From the NCBI RefSeq assembly GCF_000003605.2, contig NW_003122664.1, positions 1 through 64,000 on the forward strand: 64,000 bases of DNA, written 5' to 3'. The notes below the pieces were generated by a model. The model saw only the letters and a program-made list of their open reading frames with translations, did not search any database and had not been told where the DNA came from. Source of the stretch: Saccoglossus kowalevskii (taxonomy: Eukaryota; Hemichordata; Enteropneusta; Harrimaniidae). The translations under genes and the position numbers were made by a program. Position 1 is the first letter of the stretch. Every line of letters starts with the position of its first letter. Shown piece after piece: positions 1-10,340 of the stretch.

Positions 1-180
1 TTCTCAAAGCGACAGTAAACTGTGTAGCAGTCACACTGTGCTGATGTTTGGATCCTCAATGCACACAGTGAACTGTGGTGTAGCAGTCAAACTGTGCTGA
101 TGTTGTATCCTCAATGCACACAGTGAACTGCGGTGTAGCAGTCACACTGTGCTGATGTTTGGATCCTCAATGCACACAGT
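1..180 (+). repeat. Array segment before block A, GGATCC monomers
   Basis: Three monomers, opening with a variant that reads AAAGCGACAG where most reads of this marker have AAAGCCGACAG. Two carry TTTGGATCC. The monomer at 90-110 has TCAAACTG and TGTTGTATCC, both uncommon. The window starts inside a monomer, so the array continues upstream. Confidence 0.85.
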
Positions 181-1385
181 AAACTATGGTGTAGAAGTCA
201 CACTGTGCCGATGTTGTGTATCCTCAATGCACACAGTGAACTTTGGTGTAGCAGTCACACTGTGCTTATGTTTGTTTTCTAAATGCACACAGTGAACTGT
301 GGTGTAGCAGGCACACAGTGAACTGTAGTGTAGCAGTCACATTGTGCTGATGTTTGTATCCTCAATGCACACAGTGAACTATGGTGTAGTAGTCACACTG
401 TGTCGATGTTATGTATTCTCAAAGCCGACAGTAAACTGTGGTGCAGTCACACTGTGCTGATGTTTGGATCCTCAATGCGCACGGTGAACTGTGGTGTAGC
501 AGTCACACTGTGCTGATGTTTGGATCCTCAATGCACATAGTGAACTGTGGTGCAGTCACACTGTGCTGATGTTTGTATCCTCAATGCACACAGTGAACTG
601 TGGTGCAGTCACTCTGTGCTGATGTTTGTATTCTCAATGCACACAGTGAACTGTGGTGCAGCAGTCACACTGTGCTGATGTTTGTATCCTCAATGCACAG
701 TGAACTGTGGTGTAGCAGTCACACTGTGCTGATATTTGTATCCTCAATACACAGTGAACTGTGGTGTAGCAGTCACAGTGTGCTGATGTTTGTATTCTCA
801 ATGCACACAGTGAACTGTGGTGTAGCAGTCACACTGTGCTGATGTTTGTATCCTCAATGCACACAGTGAACTGTGGTGCAGTCACACTGTGCTGATGTTT
901 GTATCCTCAATGCACAGTGAACTGTGGTGTAGCAGTCACACTGTGCTGATGTTTGTATCCTCAATACACAGTGAACTGTGGTGTAGCAGTCACAGTGTGC
1001 TGATGTTTGTATTCTCAATGCACACAGTGAACTGTAGTGTAGCAGTCACACTGTGCTGATGTTTGTATCCTCAATGCACACAGTGAACTGTGGTGCAGTC
1101 ACACTGTGCTGATGTTTGTATTCTCAATGCACAGTGAACTATGGTGTAGCAGTCACACTGTGCCGATGTTATGTATTCTCAATGCACACAGTGAACCGTG
1201 GTGCAGTCACACTGTGCTGATGTTTGTATTCTCAATGCACACAGTGAACTGTGGTGTAGCAGTCACACTGTGCTGATTTTTGTATTCTCAATGCACATAG
1301 TGAACTGTGGTGTAGCAGTCACACTGCGCTGTTTGTATCCTCAATGCACACAGTGAACTGTGGAGTAGCAGTCACACTGTGCCGA
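181..1385 (+). repeat. Block A, copy 1
   Basis: Higher-order block of about 1.2 kb. In order it has a TTCTAAATG monomer, a 26-bp half-monomer, the AAAGCCGACAG marker at about 421, two TTTGGATCC monomers with GCGCACGGTG between them, then GCAGCAG, short CACAGTG and CAATACACAG monomers, a GAACCGTGG monomer, and a TGCGCTGTTTG monomer. It matches 24376-25575 base for base by eye, apart from a single difference near 1275 (GATTTT versus GATGTT) up to about 1380. Further copies are at 10341-11207, 49151-50200 and 56150-56920. Confidence 0.9.
286..311 (+). repeat. 26-bp left-half monomer (marker of a 26+56 unit)
   Basis: The monomer stops after GTAGCAGG and restarts at once with CACACAGTG, so only the left 26 bp is present. 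The same truncation recurs near 1513, 10352, 13724, 18915, 20212, 24481, 26150, 27983, 29938, 30633, 32080, 33748, 36128, 40725, 41575, 43408, 44757, 45440, 48230, 53265, 54048, 56120, 57122, 58628, 59257, 60303 and 61838. It is usually followed by a monomer with ACTGTAGTG. This looks like one ancestral event spread by block duplication. Confidence 0.9.
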
Positions 1386-2480
1386 TGTTATGTATTCTCA
1401 ATGCACACAGTGAACTGTGATGCAGTCACACTGTGCTGGTGTTTCTATTCTCAATGCACACAGTGAACTATGGTGTAGCGGTCACACTGTGCTGATGTGT
1501 GGATCCTCAATGCACACAGTGAACTGTGGTGTAGCAGGCACAGTGAACTGTAGTGTAGCAGTCACACTGTGCTGATGTTTGTATCCTCAATGCACACAGT
1601 GAACTATGGTGTAGCAGTCACACTGTGTCGATGTTATCTATTCTCAAAGCCGACAGTAAACTGTGTAGCAGTCACACTGTGCTGATGTTTCTATTCTCAA
1701 TGCACACAGTAAACTGTGGTGCAGTCACACAGTGCTGATGTTTCTATTCTCAATGCACACAGTGAAATTTTGGTGCAGTCACACTGTGCTGTTTGTATTC
1801 TCAATGCACACAGTGAACTGTGGTGCAGTCACACTGTGCTGATGTTTCTATTCTCAATGCACACAGTAAACTATGGTGCAGTCACACTGTGCTGATGTTT
1901 CTATTCTCAATGCACACAATGAACTATGGTGTAGCAGTCACACTGTGCCGATGTTATGTATTCTCAATGCACACAGTGAACTGTGATGCAGTCACACTGT
2001 TCTGATGTTTGTATCCTCAATGCACACAGTGAACTGTGGTGTAGCAGTCACACTGCGATGTTTGTATCCTCAATGCACACAATGAACTGTGGTGTAGCAG
2101 TCACACTGCGCTGTTTGTATCCTCAATGCACACAGTGAACTGTGGTGTAGCAGTCACACTGTGCCGATGTTATGTATTCTCAATGCACACAGTGAACTGT
2201 GGTGTAGCAGTCACACTGTTTTGATGTTTGGATCCTCAATGCACACAGTGAACTGTAGTGTAGCAGTCACACTGTGCTGATGTTTGTATCCTCAATGCGC
2301 AGTGAACTGTGTAGCAGTCACACTGTGCCGATGTTATGTATTCTCAATGCACACAGTGAACTGTGGTGCAGTCACACTGTGCTGATGTTTCTATTCTCAA
2401 TGCAAACAGTGAACTATGGTGTAGCAGTCACACTGTGCCGATGTTATGTATCCACAATGCACAGTGAACTATGGTGTAGC
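1386..2480 (+). repeat. Block B, copy 1
   Basis: Marked by TTTCTATTCTC monomers, GTGTGGATCC, a half-monomer, GTTATCTATTCTC with AAAGCCGACAG, GAAATTTTGGTGCAG followed by a 53-bp TGCTGTTTG monomer, and paired TGCGCTGTTTG monomers. Matches 26090-27200 and 30610-31600 in order. In this copy one TGCGCTG reads TGCGATG. Related but rearranged versions lie at 33274-34080, 48100-48970 and 53270-54000. Confidence 0.85.
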
Positions 2481-3115
2481 AGTCACACTGTGTCGATGTT
2501 ATGTATTCTCAATGCACACAGTGAACTGTGGTGCAGTCACACTGTGCTAATGTTTCTATTCTCAATGCACACAGTGAACTATGGTGTAGCAGTCACACTG
2601 TGCCGATGTTATGTATCCTCAATGCACACAGTGAACAATGGTGTAGCAGTCACTCTGTGTCGATGTTATGTATTCTCAATGCACACAATGAACTGTGGTG
2701 CAGTCACACTGTGCTAATGTTTCTATTCTCAATGCACACAGTAAACTATGGTGTAGCAGTCACACTGTGCCGATGTTATGTATCCACAATGCACAGTGAA
2801 CTATGGTGTAGCAGTCACACAGTGTCGATGTTATGTATTCTCAATGCACACAGTGAACTGTGGTGCAGTCACACTGTGCTAATGTTTCTATTCTCAATGC
2901 ACACAGTGAACTATGGTGTAGCAGTCACACTGTGCCGATGTTATGTATCCTCAATGCACACAGTGAACAATGGTGTAGCAGTCACTCTGTGTCGATGTTA
3001 TGTATTCTCAATGCACACAATGAACTGTGGTGCAGTCACACTGTGCTAATGTTTCTATTCTCAATGCACACAGTAAACTATGGTGTAGCAGTCACACTGC
3101 GCCGATGTTGTGTAT
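2451..3115 (+). repeat. 332-bp direct tandem duplication inside block B/C
   Basis: A six-monomer group (GTTATGTATCCACAATG, GTGTCGATG, GTGCTAATG, GTGCCGATG, GAACAATGG, CACACAATG variants) occurs twice with a 332-bp offset; for example 2528 and 2860 start the same run. The related block at 50517-51100 has only one copy, so the duplication is specific to this position. The second repeat has CACACAGTGTCG where the first has CACACTGTGTCG. Confidence 0.88.
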
Positions 3116-3600
3116 CCTCAATGCACACAGTGAACTTTGGTGTAGCAGTCACACTGTGCTTATGTTTGTTTTCTAAATGCACACAGTGAACTGTGGTGTA
3201 GCAGTCACACTGTGCTGATGTTTGTATCCTCAATGCACAGTGAACTGTGGTGTAGCAGTCACAGTGTGCTGATGTTTGTATCCTCAATGCACACAGTGAA
3301 ATTGTGGTGCATTCACACTGTGCTGATGTTTGTATTCTCAATGCACACAGTGAACTGTGGTGCAGCAGTCACACTGTGCTGATGTTTGTATCCTCAATGC
3401 ACACAGTGAAATTGTGGTGCATTCACACTGTGCTGATGTTTGTATTCTCAATGCACACAGTGAACTGTGGTGCAGCAGTCACACTGTGCTGATGTCTGTA
3501 TCCTCAATGCACACAGTGAACTGTGGTGCAGTCACACTGTGCTGATGTTTGTATCCTCAATGCACACAGTGAACTGTGGTGCAGTCACACTGTGCTGATG
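3116..3600 (+). repeat. Block C cassette plus 110-bp dimers
   Basis: Starts with a GTTGTGTATCC monomer, then GAACTTTGG with TGCTTATGTTTGTTTTCTAA, then a CACAGTGTG monomer. Two 110-bp dimers follow, each a 54-bp GTGCATTCAC monomer and a 56-bp GTGCAGCAG monomer. The cassette recurs near 9240, 12220, 13105, 14560, 15330, 18295, 19535, 23530, 25860, 27800, 31900, 35510, 51020, 55005 and 63045. It is the most widely distributed module in the window. Confidence 0.88.
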
Positions 3601-4390
3601 TTTTTATCCTCAATGCAGTGAACTGTGGTGTAGCAGTCACACTGTGCTGATGTTTCTATTCTCAATGCACACAGTGAACTGTGGTGTAGTAGTCACACTG
3701 TGTTGATGTTTGTATCCTCAATGCACACAGTGAACTGTGGTGTAGCAGTGACACTGTGTCGATGTTATGTATTCTCAATGCACACAGTGAACTGTGGTGT
3801 AGCAGTCACACTGTGCTGATGTTTCTATTCTCAATGCACACAGTGAACTGTGGTGTAGCAGTCACACTGTGTTGATGTTTGTATCCTCAATGCACACATT
3901 GATCTGTGGTGTAGCAGTCACACTGTGTCGATGTTATGTATTCTCAATGCACACAGTGAACTGTGGTGTAGAAGTCTCACTGTGCTGATGTTTGTATCCT
4001 CAATGCAGTAAACTGTGGTGAGCAGTGACACTGTGCTGATGTTCCTATTCTCAAAGCACACAGTGAACTATGGTGCAGTCACAGTGTGCTGATGTTTGTA
4101 TCCTCAATGAAGTGAACTGTGGTGTAGCAGTGACACTGTGCTGATGTTCCTATTCTCAAAGCACACAGTGAACTATGGTGCAGTCACAATGTGCTGATGT
4201 TTCTATTCTCAATGCACAGTGAACTGTGGTGTAGCAGTCACACTGTGGTGATGTTTGTATCCCCAATGCAGAGTGAACTGTGGTGTAGCAGTCACACTGT
4301 GGTGATGTTTGTATCCTCAATGTACACAGTGAACTGTGGTGTAGCAGTCACACTGAGCTGATGTTTTGTATTCTCAATGCACACAGTAAA
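3601..4390 (+). repeat. Block D, copy 1: irregular short monomers
   Basis: Units here are shorter and more varied than elsewhere: CAATGCAGTGAACTG, CAATGAAGTGAACTG, CAATGCAGAGTGAAC and CAAAGCACACAG joints, with GTTCCTATTCTC, GAAGTCTCAC and CCCCAATGC. One monomer at 4015-4025 has GGTGAGCAG in place of GGTGTAGCAG. Copies are at 51510-52300 and, rearranged, 46270-47090. The greater divergence between neighbouring monomers suggests an older or less homogenised part of the array (inference). Confidence 0.85.
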
Positions 4391-5060
4391 CTGTGGTGCA
4401 GTCACACAGTGCTGATGTTTCTATTCTCAATGCACACAGTGAACTGTGGTGTAACAGTCACAATGTGCTGATGTTTGTATTCTCAAAGCACACAGTGAAC
4501 TGTGGTGCAGTCACAACTGTGCAGATGTTTCTATTCTCAATGCACACAGTGAACTGTGGTGCAGTCACACTGTGCTGATGTTTGTATCCTCAATGCACAC
4601 AGTGAACTGTGGTGTAGCAGTCACACTGTGCTGATGTTTGTATTCTCAATGCACACAGTAAACTGTGGTGCAGTCACACAGTGCTGATGTTTCTATTCTC
4701 AATGCACACAGTGAAATTTTGGTGCAGTCACACTGTGCTGTTTGTATTCTCGATGCACACAGTGAACTATGGTGCAGTCACACTGTGCTGATGTTTCTAT
4801 TCTCAATGCACACAGTAAACTGTGGTGCAGTCACACTGTGCTGATGTTTCTATTCTCAATGCACACAGTGAACTATGGTGTAGCAGTCACACTGTGCCGA
4901 TGTTATGTATTCTCAATGCACACAGTGAACTGTGGTACAGTCACACTGTGCTGATGTTTGTATCCTCAATGCACACAGTGAACTGTGGTGTAGCAGTCAC
5001 ACTGTGCTGATGTTTGTATTCTCAATGCACATAGTGAACTGTGGTGTAGCAGTCACACTG
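4391..5060 (+). repeat. Block E, copy 1
   Basis: Marked by CACACAGTGCTG, GTGTAACAGTCACAATG, an AAAGCACACAG joint, CACAACTGTGCAGATG, GAAATTTTGG with TGCTGTTTG, and CTCGATGCAC. Copies occur at 32820-33270, 33790-34070 (partial), 47090-47990, 52280-53020, 57630-58370 and 60740-61560. The copy at 52.3 kb carries one extra 53-bp monomer (offset changes from 47912 to 47965). Confidence 0.87.
4596..4651 (+). repeat. Reference 56-bp monomer
   Basis: This is a clean copy of the commonest unit and serves as a coordinate frame for the variants. Composition is about 46% GC with no CpG. It holds two dyads: CACAGT-GA-ACTGTG at 4598-4611 and CACA-C-TGTG at 4622-4630, with centres about 21.5 bp apart. CACAC occurs twice, at 4596 and 4622, so the left 26 bp and right 30 bp start alike and may descend from an older half-size unit. 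This copy ends TATTCTCAATG; the other common ending is TATCCTCAATG. Confidence 0.95.
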
Positions 5061-7484
5061 TGGTGATGTTGAGTATCCTCAATGCACACAGTGAACTGTG
5101 GTGTAGCAGTCACACTGTGCTTATGTTTGTTTTCTAAATGCACACAGTGAACTGTGGTGTAGCAGTCACACTGTGCTGATGTTTGTATCCTCAATGCACA
5201 GTGAACTGTGGTGTAGCAGTCTCAGTGTGCTGATGTTTGTATTCTCAATGCACACAGTGAACTGTGTGTAGCAGTCACACTGTGCTGATGTTTGTATCCT
5301 CAATGCACACAGTGAACTGTGGTGCAGTCACACTGTGCTGATGTTTGTATCCTCAATGCACACAGTGAAATTGTGGTGCAGTCACACTGTGCCGATGTTT
5401 GTATTCTCAATGCACACAGAGAACTGTGGTGCAGCAGTCACACTGTGCTGATGTTTGTATTCTCAATGCACACAGTGAACTGTGGTGTAGCAGTCACACT
5501 GTGCTTATGTTTGTTTTCTAAATGCACACAATGAACTGTGGTGTAGCAGTCACAATGTGCTGATGTTTGTATTCTCAATGCACACAATGATCTGTGGTGC
5601 AGTCACACTGTGCTGATGTTTGTATTCTCAATGCACAGTGAACTGTGGTGTAGCAGTCACAATGTGCTGATGTTTGTATTCTCAATGCACACAATGATCT
5701 GTGGTGCAGTCACACTGTGCTGATGTTTGTATCCTCAATACACAGTGAACTGTGGTGTAGCAGTCACAGTGTGCTGATGTTTGTATTCTCAATGCACACA
5801 GTGAACTGTGGTGTAGCAGTCACACTGTGCTGATATTTGTATCCTCAATGCACACAGTGAACTGTGGTACAGTCACACTGTGCTGATGTTTGTATCCTCA
5901 ATGCACACAGTGAAATTGTGGTGCAGTCACACTGTGCTGATGTTTCTATCCTCAATGCAAAGTGAACTATGGTGTAGCAGTCACACTGTGTCGATGTTAT
6001 GTATTCTCAATGCACACAGTGAACTGTGGTGCAGTCACACTGTGCTAATGTTTCTATTCTCAATGCACATATTGAACTGTGGTGCAGCAGTCACACTGTG
6101 CTGATGTTTGCATCCTCAATGCACACAGTGAACTGTGGTGCAGTCACACTGTGCTGATGTTTGTATCCTCAATGCACACAGTGAAATTGTGGTGCATTCA
6201 CACTGTGCTGATGTTTGTATTATCAATGCACACAGTGAACTGTGGTGCAGCAGTCACACTGTGCTGATGTTTGTATTCTCAATGCACAGTGAACTGTGGT
6301 GTAGCAGTCACAATGTGCTGATGTTTGTATTCTCAATGCACACAATGATCTGTGGTGCAGTCACACTGTGCTGATGTTTGTATCCTCAATACACAGTGAA
6401 CTGTGGTGTAGCAGTCACAGTGTGCTGATGTTTGTATTCTCAATGCACACAGTGAACTGTGGTGTAGCAGTCACACTGTGCTGATGTTTGTATCCTCAAT
6501 GCACACAGTGAACTGTGGTACAGTCACACTGTGCTGATGTTTGTATCCTCAATGCACACAGTGAAATTGTGGTGCAGTCACACTGTGCTGATGTTTCTAT
6601 CCTCAATGCAAAGTGAACTATGGTGTAGCAGTCACACTGTGTCGATGTTATGTATTCTCAATGCACACAGTGAACTGTGGTGCAGTCACACTGTGCTAAT
6701 GTTTCTATTCTCAATGCACATAGTGAACTATGGTGTAGCAGTCACACTGTGCCGATGTTATGTATCCTCAATGCACACAGTGAACTATGGTGTAGCAGTC
6801 ACACTGTGGCGATGTTATGTATTCTCAATGCACACAGTGAACTGTGGTGTAGCAGTCACACTGTGCTAATGTTTCTATTCTCAATGCACACAGTAAACTA
6901 TGGTGTAGCAGTCACACTGTGCCAATGTTGAGTATCCTCAATGCACACAGTGAACTGTGGTGTAGCAGTCACACTGTGCTTATGTTTGTTTTCTAAATGC
7001 ACACAGTGAACTGTGGTGTAGCAGTCACACTGTGCTGATGTTTGTATCCTCAATGCACAGTGAACTGTGGTGTAGCAGTCTCAGTGTGCTGATGTTTGTA
7101 TTCTCAATGCACACAGTGAACTGTGTGTAGCAGTCACACTGTGCTGATGTTTGTATCCTCAATGCACACAGTGAACTGTGGTGCAGTCACACTGTGCTGA
7201 TGTTTGTATCCTCAATGCACACAGTGAAATTGTGGTGCAGTCACACTGTGCCGATGTTTGTATTCTCAATGCACACAGAGAACTGTGGTGCAGCAGTCAC
7301 ACTGTGCTGATGTTTGTATTCTCAATGCACACAGTGAACTGTGGTGTAGCAGTCACACTGTGCTTATGTTTGTTTTCTAAATGCACACAATGAACTGTGG
7401 TGTAGCAGTCACAATGTGCTGATGTTTGTATTCTCAATGCACACAATGATCTGTGGTGCAGTCACACTGTGCTGATGTTTGTAT
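5061..7484 (+). repeat. Block F with 651-bp and 1,859-bp internal repeats
   Basis: The segment 5041-5625 returns at 6900-7484 (offset 1,859), sharing the rare GTTGAGTATCC monomer at 5068 and 6927. Between them, about 5620-6060 repeats at 6271-6711 with a 651-bp step. F monomers carry CACAATGTGCTG, CACACAATGATCTG, CAATACACAG, GTACAGTC and CAATGCAAAGTG. A third copy of the right part lies at 11370-12375. Confidence 0.87.
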
Positions 7485-7804
7485 CCTCAATACACAGTGA
7501 ACTGTGGTGTAGCAGTTACAGTGTGCTGATGTTTGTATCCTCAATGGACACAGTGAACTGTGGTGCAGTCATACTGTGCTGATGTTTGTATCCTCAATGC
7601 ACACAGTGAAATTGTGGTGCAGTCACATTGTGCTGATGTTTGTATTCTCAATGCACACAGTGAACTGTGGTGCAGCAGTCACACTGTGCTGATGTTTGTA
7701 TCCTCAATGCACAGTGAACTGTGGTGTAGCAGTCACAGTGTGCTGATGTTTGTATTCTCAATGCACACAATGATCTGTGGTGCAGTCACACTGTGCTGAT
7801 GTTT
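7485..7804 (+). repeat. Linking monomers between block F and the 830-bp pair
   Basis: Six monomers of mixed type: CACAGTGTG, CAATGGACACAG, GTCATACTG, GAAATTGTGG, GTGCAGCAG and CACACAATGATCTG. The order resembles parts of F and G. No gene or non-repeat sequence is present. Confidence 0.8.
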
Positions 7805-9460
7805 GTATTCTCAATGCACACAGTGAACTGTGGTGTAGCAGTCACACTGTGCTGATGTTTGTATCCTCAATGCACACAGTGAACTGTAGTGTAGCAGTCA
7901 CACTGTGTTGATGTTTGTATCCTCAATGCACACAGTGAACTGTGGTGTAGCAGTCACACTGTGTTGATGTTTGTATCCTCAATGCACACAGTGAACTGTG
8001 GTGTAGCAGTCACACTGTTCTGATGTTTGGATCCTCAATGCACACAGTGAACTGTAGTGTAGCAGTCACACTGTGCTGATGTTTGTATCCTCAATGCACA
8101 GTGAACTGTGTAGCAGTCACACTGTGCCGATGTTATGTATTCTCAATGCACACAGTGAACTGTGGTGCAGTCACACTGTGCTGATGTTTCTATTCTCAAT
8201 GCACACAGTGAACTATGGTGTAGCAGTCACACTGTGCCGATGTTATGTATCCACAATGCACAGTGAACTATGGTGTAGCAGTCACACTGTGTCGATGTTA
8301 TGTATTCTCAATGCACACAGTGAACTGTGGTGCAGTCACACTGTGCTAATGTTTCTATTCTCAATGCACACAGTGAACTATGGTGTAGCAGTCACACTGT
8401 GCCGATGTTATGTATCCTCAATGCACACAGTGAACAATGGTGTAGCAGTCACTCTGTGTCGATGTTATGTATTCTCAATGCACACAGTGAACTGTGGTGC
8501 AGTCACACTGTGCTAATGTTTCTATTCTCAATGCACACAGTAAACTATGGTGTAGCAGTCACACTGTGCCGATGTTGTGTATCCTCAATGCACACAGTGA
8601 ACTTTGGTGTAGCAGTCACACTGTGCTGATGTTTGTTTTCTAAATGCACACAGTGAACTGCGGTGTAGCAGTCACACTGTGCTGATGTTTGTATCCTCAA
8701 TGCACACAGTGAACTGTAGTGTAGCAGTCACACTGTGTTGATGTTTGTATCCTCAATGCACACAGTGAACTGTGGTGTAGCAGTCACACTGTGTTGATGT
8801 TTGTATCCTCAATGCACACAGTGAACTGTGGTGTAGCAGTCACACTGTTCTGATGTTTGGATCCTCAATGCACACAGTGAACTGTAGTGTAGCAGTCACA
8901 CTGTGCTGATGTTTGTATCCTCAATGCACAGTGAACTGTGTAGCAGTCACACTGTGCCGATGTTATGTATTCTCAATGCACACAGTGAACTGTGGTGCAG
9001 TCACACTGTGCTGATGTTTCTATTCTCAATGCACACAGTGAACTATGGTGTAGCAGTCACACTGTGCCGATGTTATGTATCCACAATGCACAGTGAACTA
9101 TGGTGTAGCAGTCAAACTGTGTCGATGTTATGTATTCTCAATGCACACAGTGAACTGTGGTGCAGTCACACTGTGCTAATGTTTCTATTCTCAATGCACA
9201 CAGTAAACTATGGTGTAGCAGTCACACTGTGCCGATGTTGTGTATCCTCAATGCACACAGTGAACTTTGGTGTAGCAGTCACACTGTGCTTATGTTTGTT
9301 TTCTAAATGCACACAGTGAACTGTGGTGTAGCAGTCACACTGTGCTGATGTTTGTATCCTCAATGCACAGTGAACTGTGGTGTAGCAGTCACAGTGTGCT
9401 GATGTTTGTATCCTCAATGCACACAGTGAAATTGTGGTGCATTCACACTGTGCTGATGTT
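7805..9460 (+). repeat. 830-bp tandem pair
   Basis: About 7805-8634 is followed by a second copy at 8635-9460 (offset 830). Each starts with ACTGTAGTG and TGTGTTGATG monomers, then TTCTGATGTTTGGATCC, the GAACTGTGTAGCAG short monomer, GTTATGTATCCACAATG and the block C cassette. The second copy lacks three monomers (167 bp) including GAACAATGG. At the junction near 8626 the cassette reads TGCTGATGTTTGTTTTC instead of TGCTTATG, as expected for a hybrid monomer. Confidence 0.87.
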
Positions 9461-10340
9461 TGTATTCTCAATGCACACAGTGAACTGTGGTGCAGCAGTC
9501 ACACTGTGCTGATGTTTGTATCCTCAATGCACACAGTGAAATTGTGGTGCATTCACACTGTGCTGATGTTTGTATTCTCAATGCACACAGTGAACTGTGG
9601 TGCAGCAGTCACACTGTGCTGATGTCTGTATCCTCAATGCACACAGTGAACTGTGGTGCAGTCACACTGTGCTGATGTTTGTATCCTCAATGCACACAGT
9701 GAAATTGTGGTGCATTCACACTGTGCTGATGTTTGTATTCTCAATGCACACAGTGAACTGTAGTGTAGCAGTCACACTGTGCCGATGTTGTGTATCCTCA
9801 ATGCACACAGTGAACTTTGGTGTAGCAGTCACACTGTGCTTATGTTTGTATCCTCAATGCACAGTGAACTGTGGTGTAGCAGTCACAGTGTGCTGATGTT
9901 TGTATCCTCAATGCACACAGTGAAATTGTGGTGCATTCACACTGTGCTGATGTTTGTATTCTCAATGCACACAGTGAACTGTGGTGCAGCAGTCACACTG
10001 TGCTGATGTTTGTATCCTCAATGCACACAGTGAACTGTGGTGCAGTCACACTGTGCTGATGTTTGTATCCTCAATGCACACAGTGAAATTGTGGTGCATT
10101 CACACTGTGCTGATGTTTGTATTCTCAATGCACACAGTGAACTGTGGTGCAGCAGTCACACTGTGCTGATGTTTGTATCCTCAATGCACAGTGAACTGTG
10201 GTGTAGCAGTCACAGTGTGCTGATGTTTGTATTCTCAATGCACACAATGATCTGTGGTGCAGCAGTCACACTGTGCTGATGTTTGTATCCTCAATGCACA
10301 CAGTGAACTGTGGTGTAGCAGTCACACAGTGCTGATGTTT
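9420..10340 (+). repeat. Module G: 110-bp dimers and 163-bp trimers
   Basis: GTGCATTCAC monomers recur at 9439, 9549, 9712, 9933 and 10096. The spacings 110 and 163 equal 54+56 and 54+56+53. This is a clear short-range higher-order repeat inside the larger one. The same 163-bp and 216-bp (163+53) steps appear at 41841-42057 and 42773-43152. The segment is a near copy of 55186-56110 (offset 45766). Confidence 0.88.

Noticed and set aside
2528-3049. Open frame of 173 codons, and dozens of similar 60-165 codon frames on the + strand with MVQSHC or MLMF starts
   Set aside because: They are periodic translations of the satellite, many begin at GTG rather than ATG, and their ends follow monomer length changes. 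The same peptides appear wherever the same monomer order appears. No start context, intron, signal or domain is seen.
3078-3341. Conserved 87-codon minus-strand frame (MRIQTSAQ start), recurring at many block C cassettes
   Set aside because: It is tied to the cassette sequence and copied with it. Conservation follows DNA block copying. No sign of codon-level constraint can be judged without dN/dS; the cysteine-rich look comes from TGT/TGC in the repeat.
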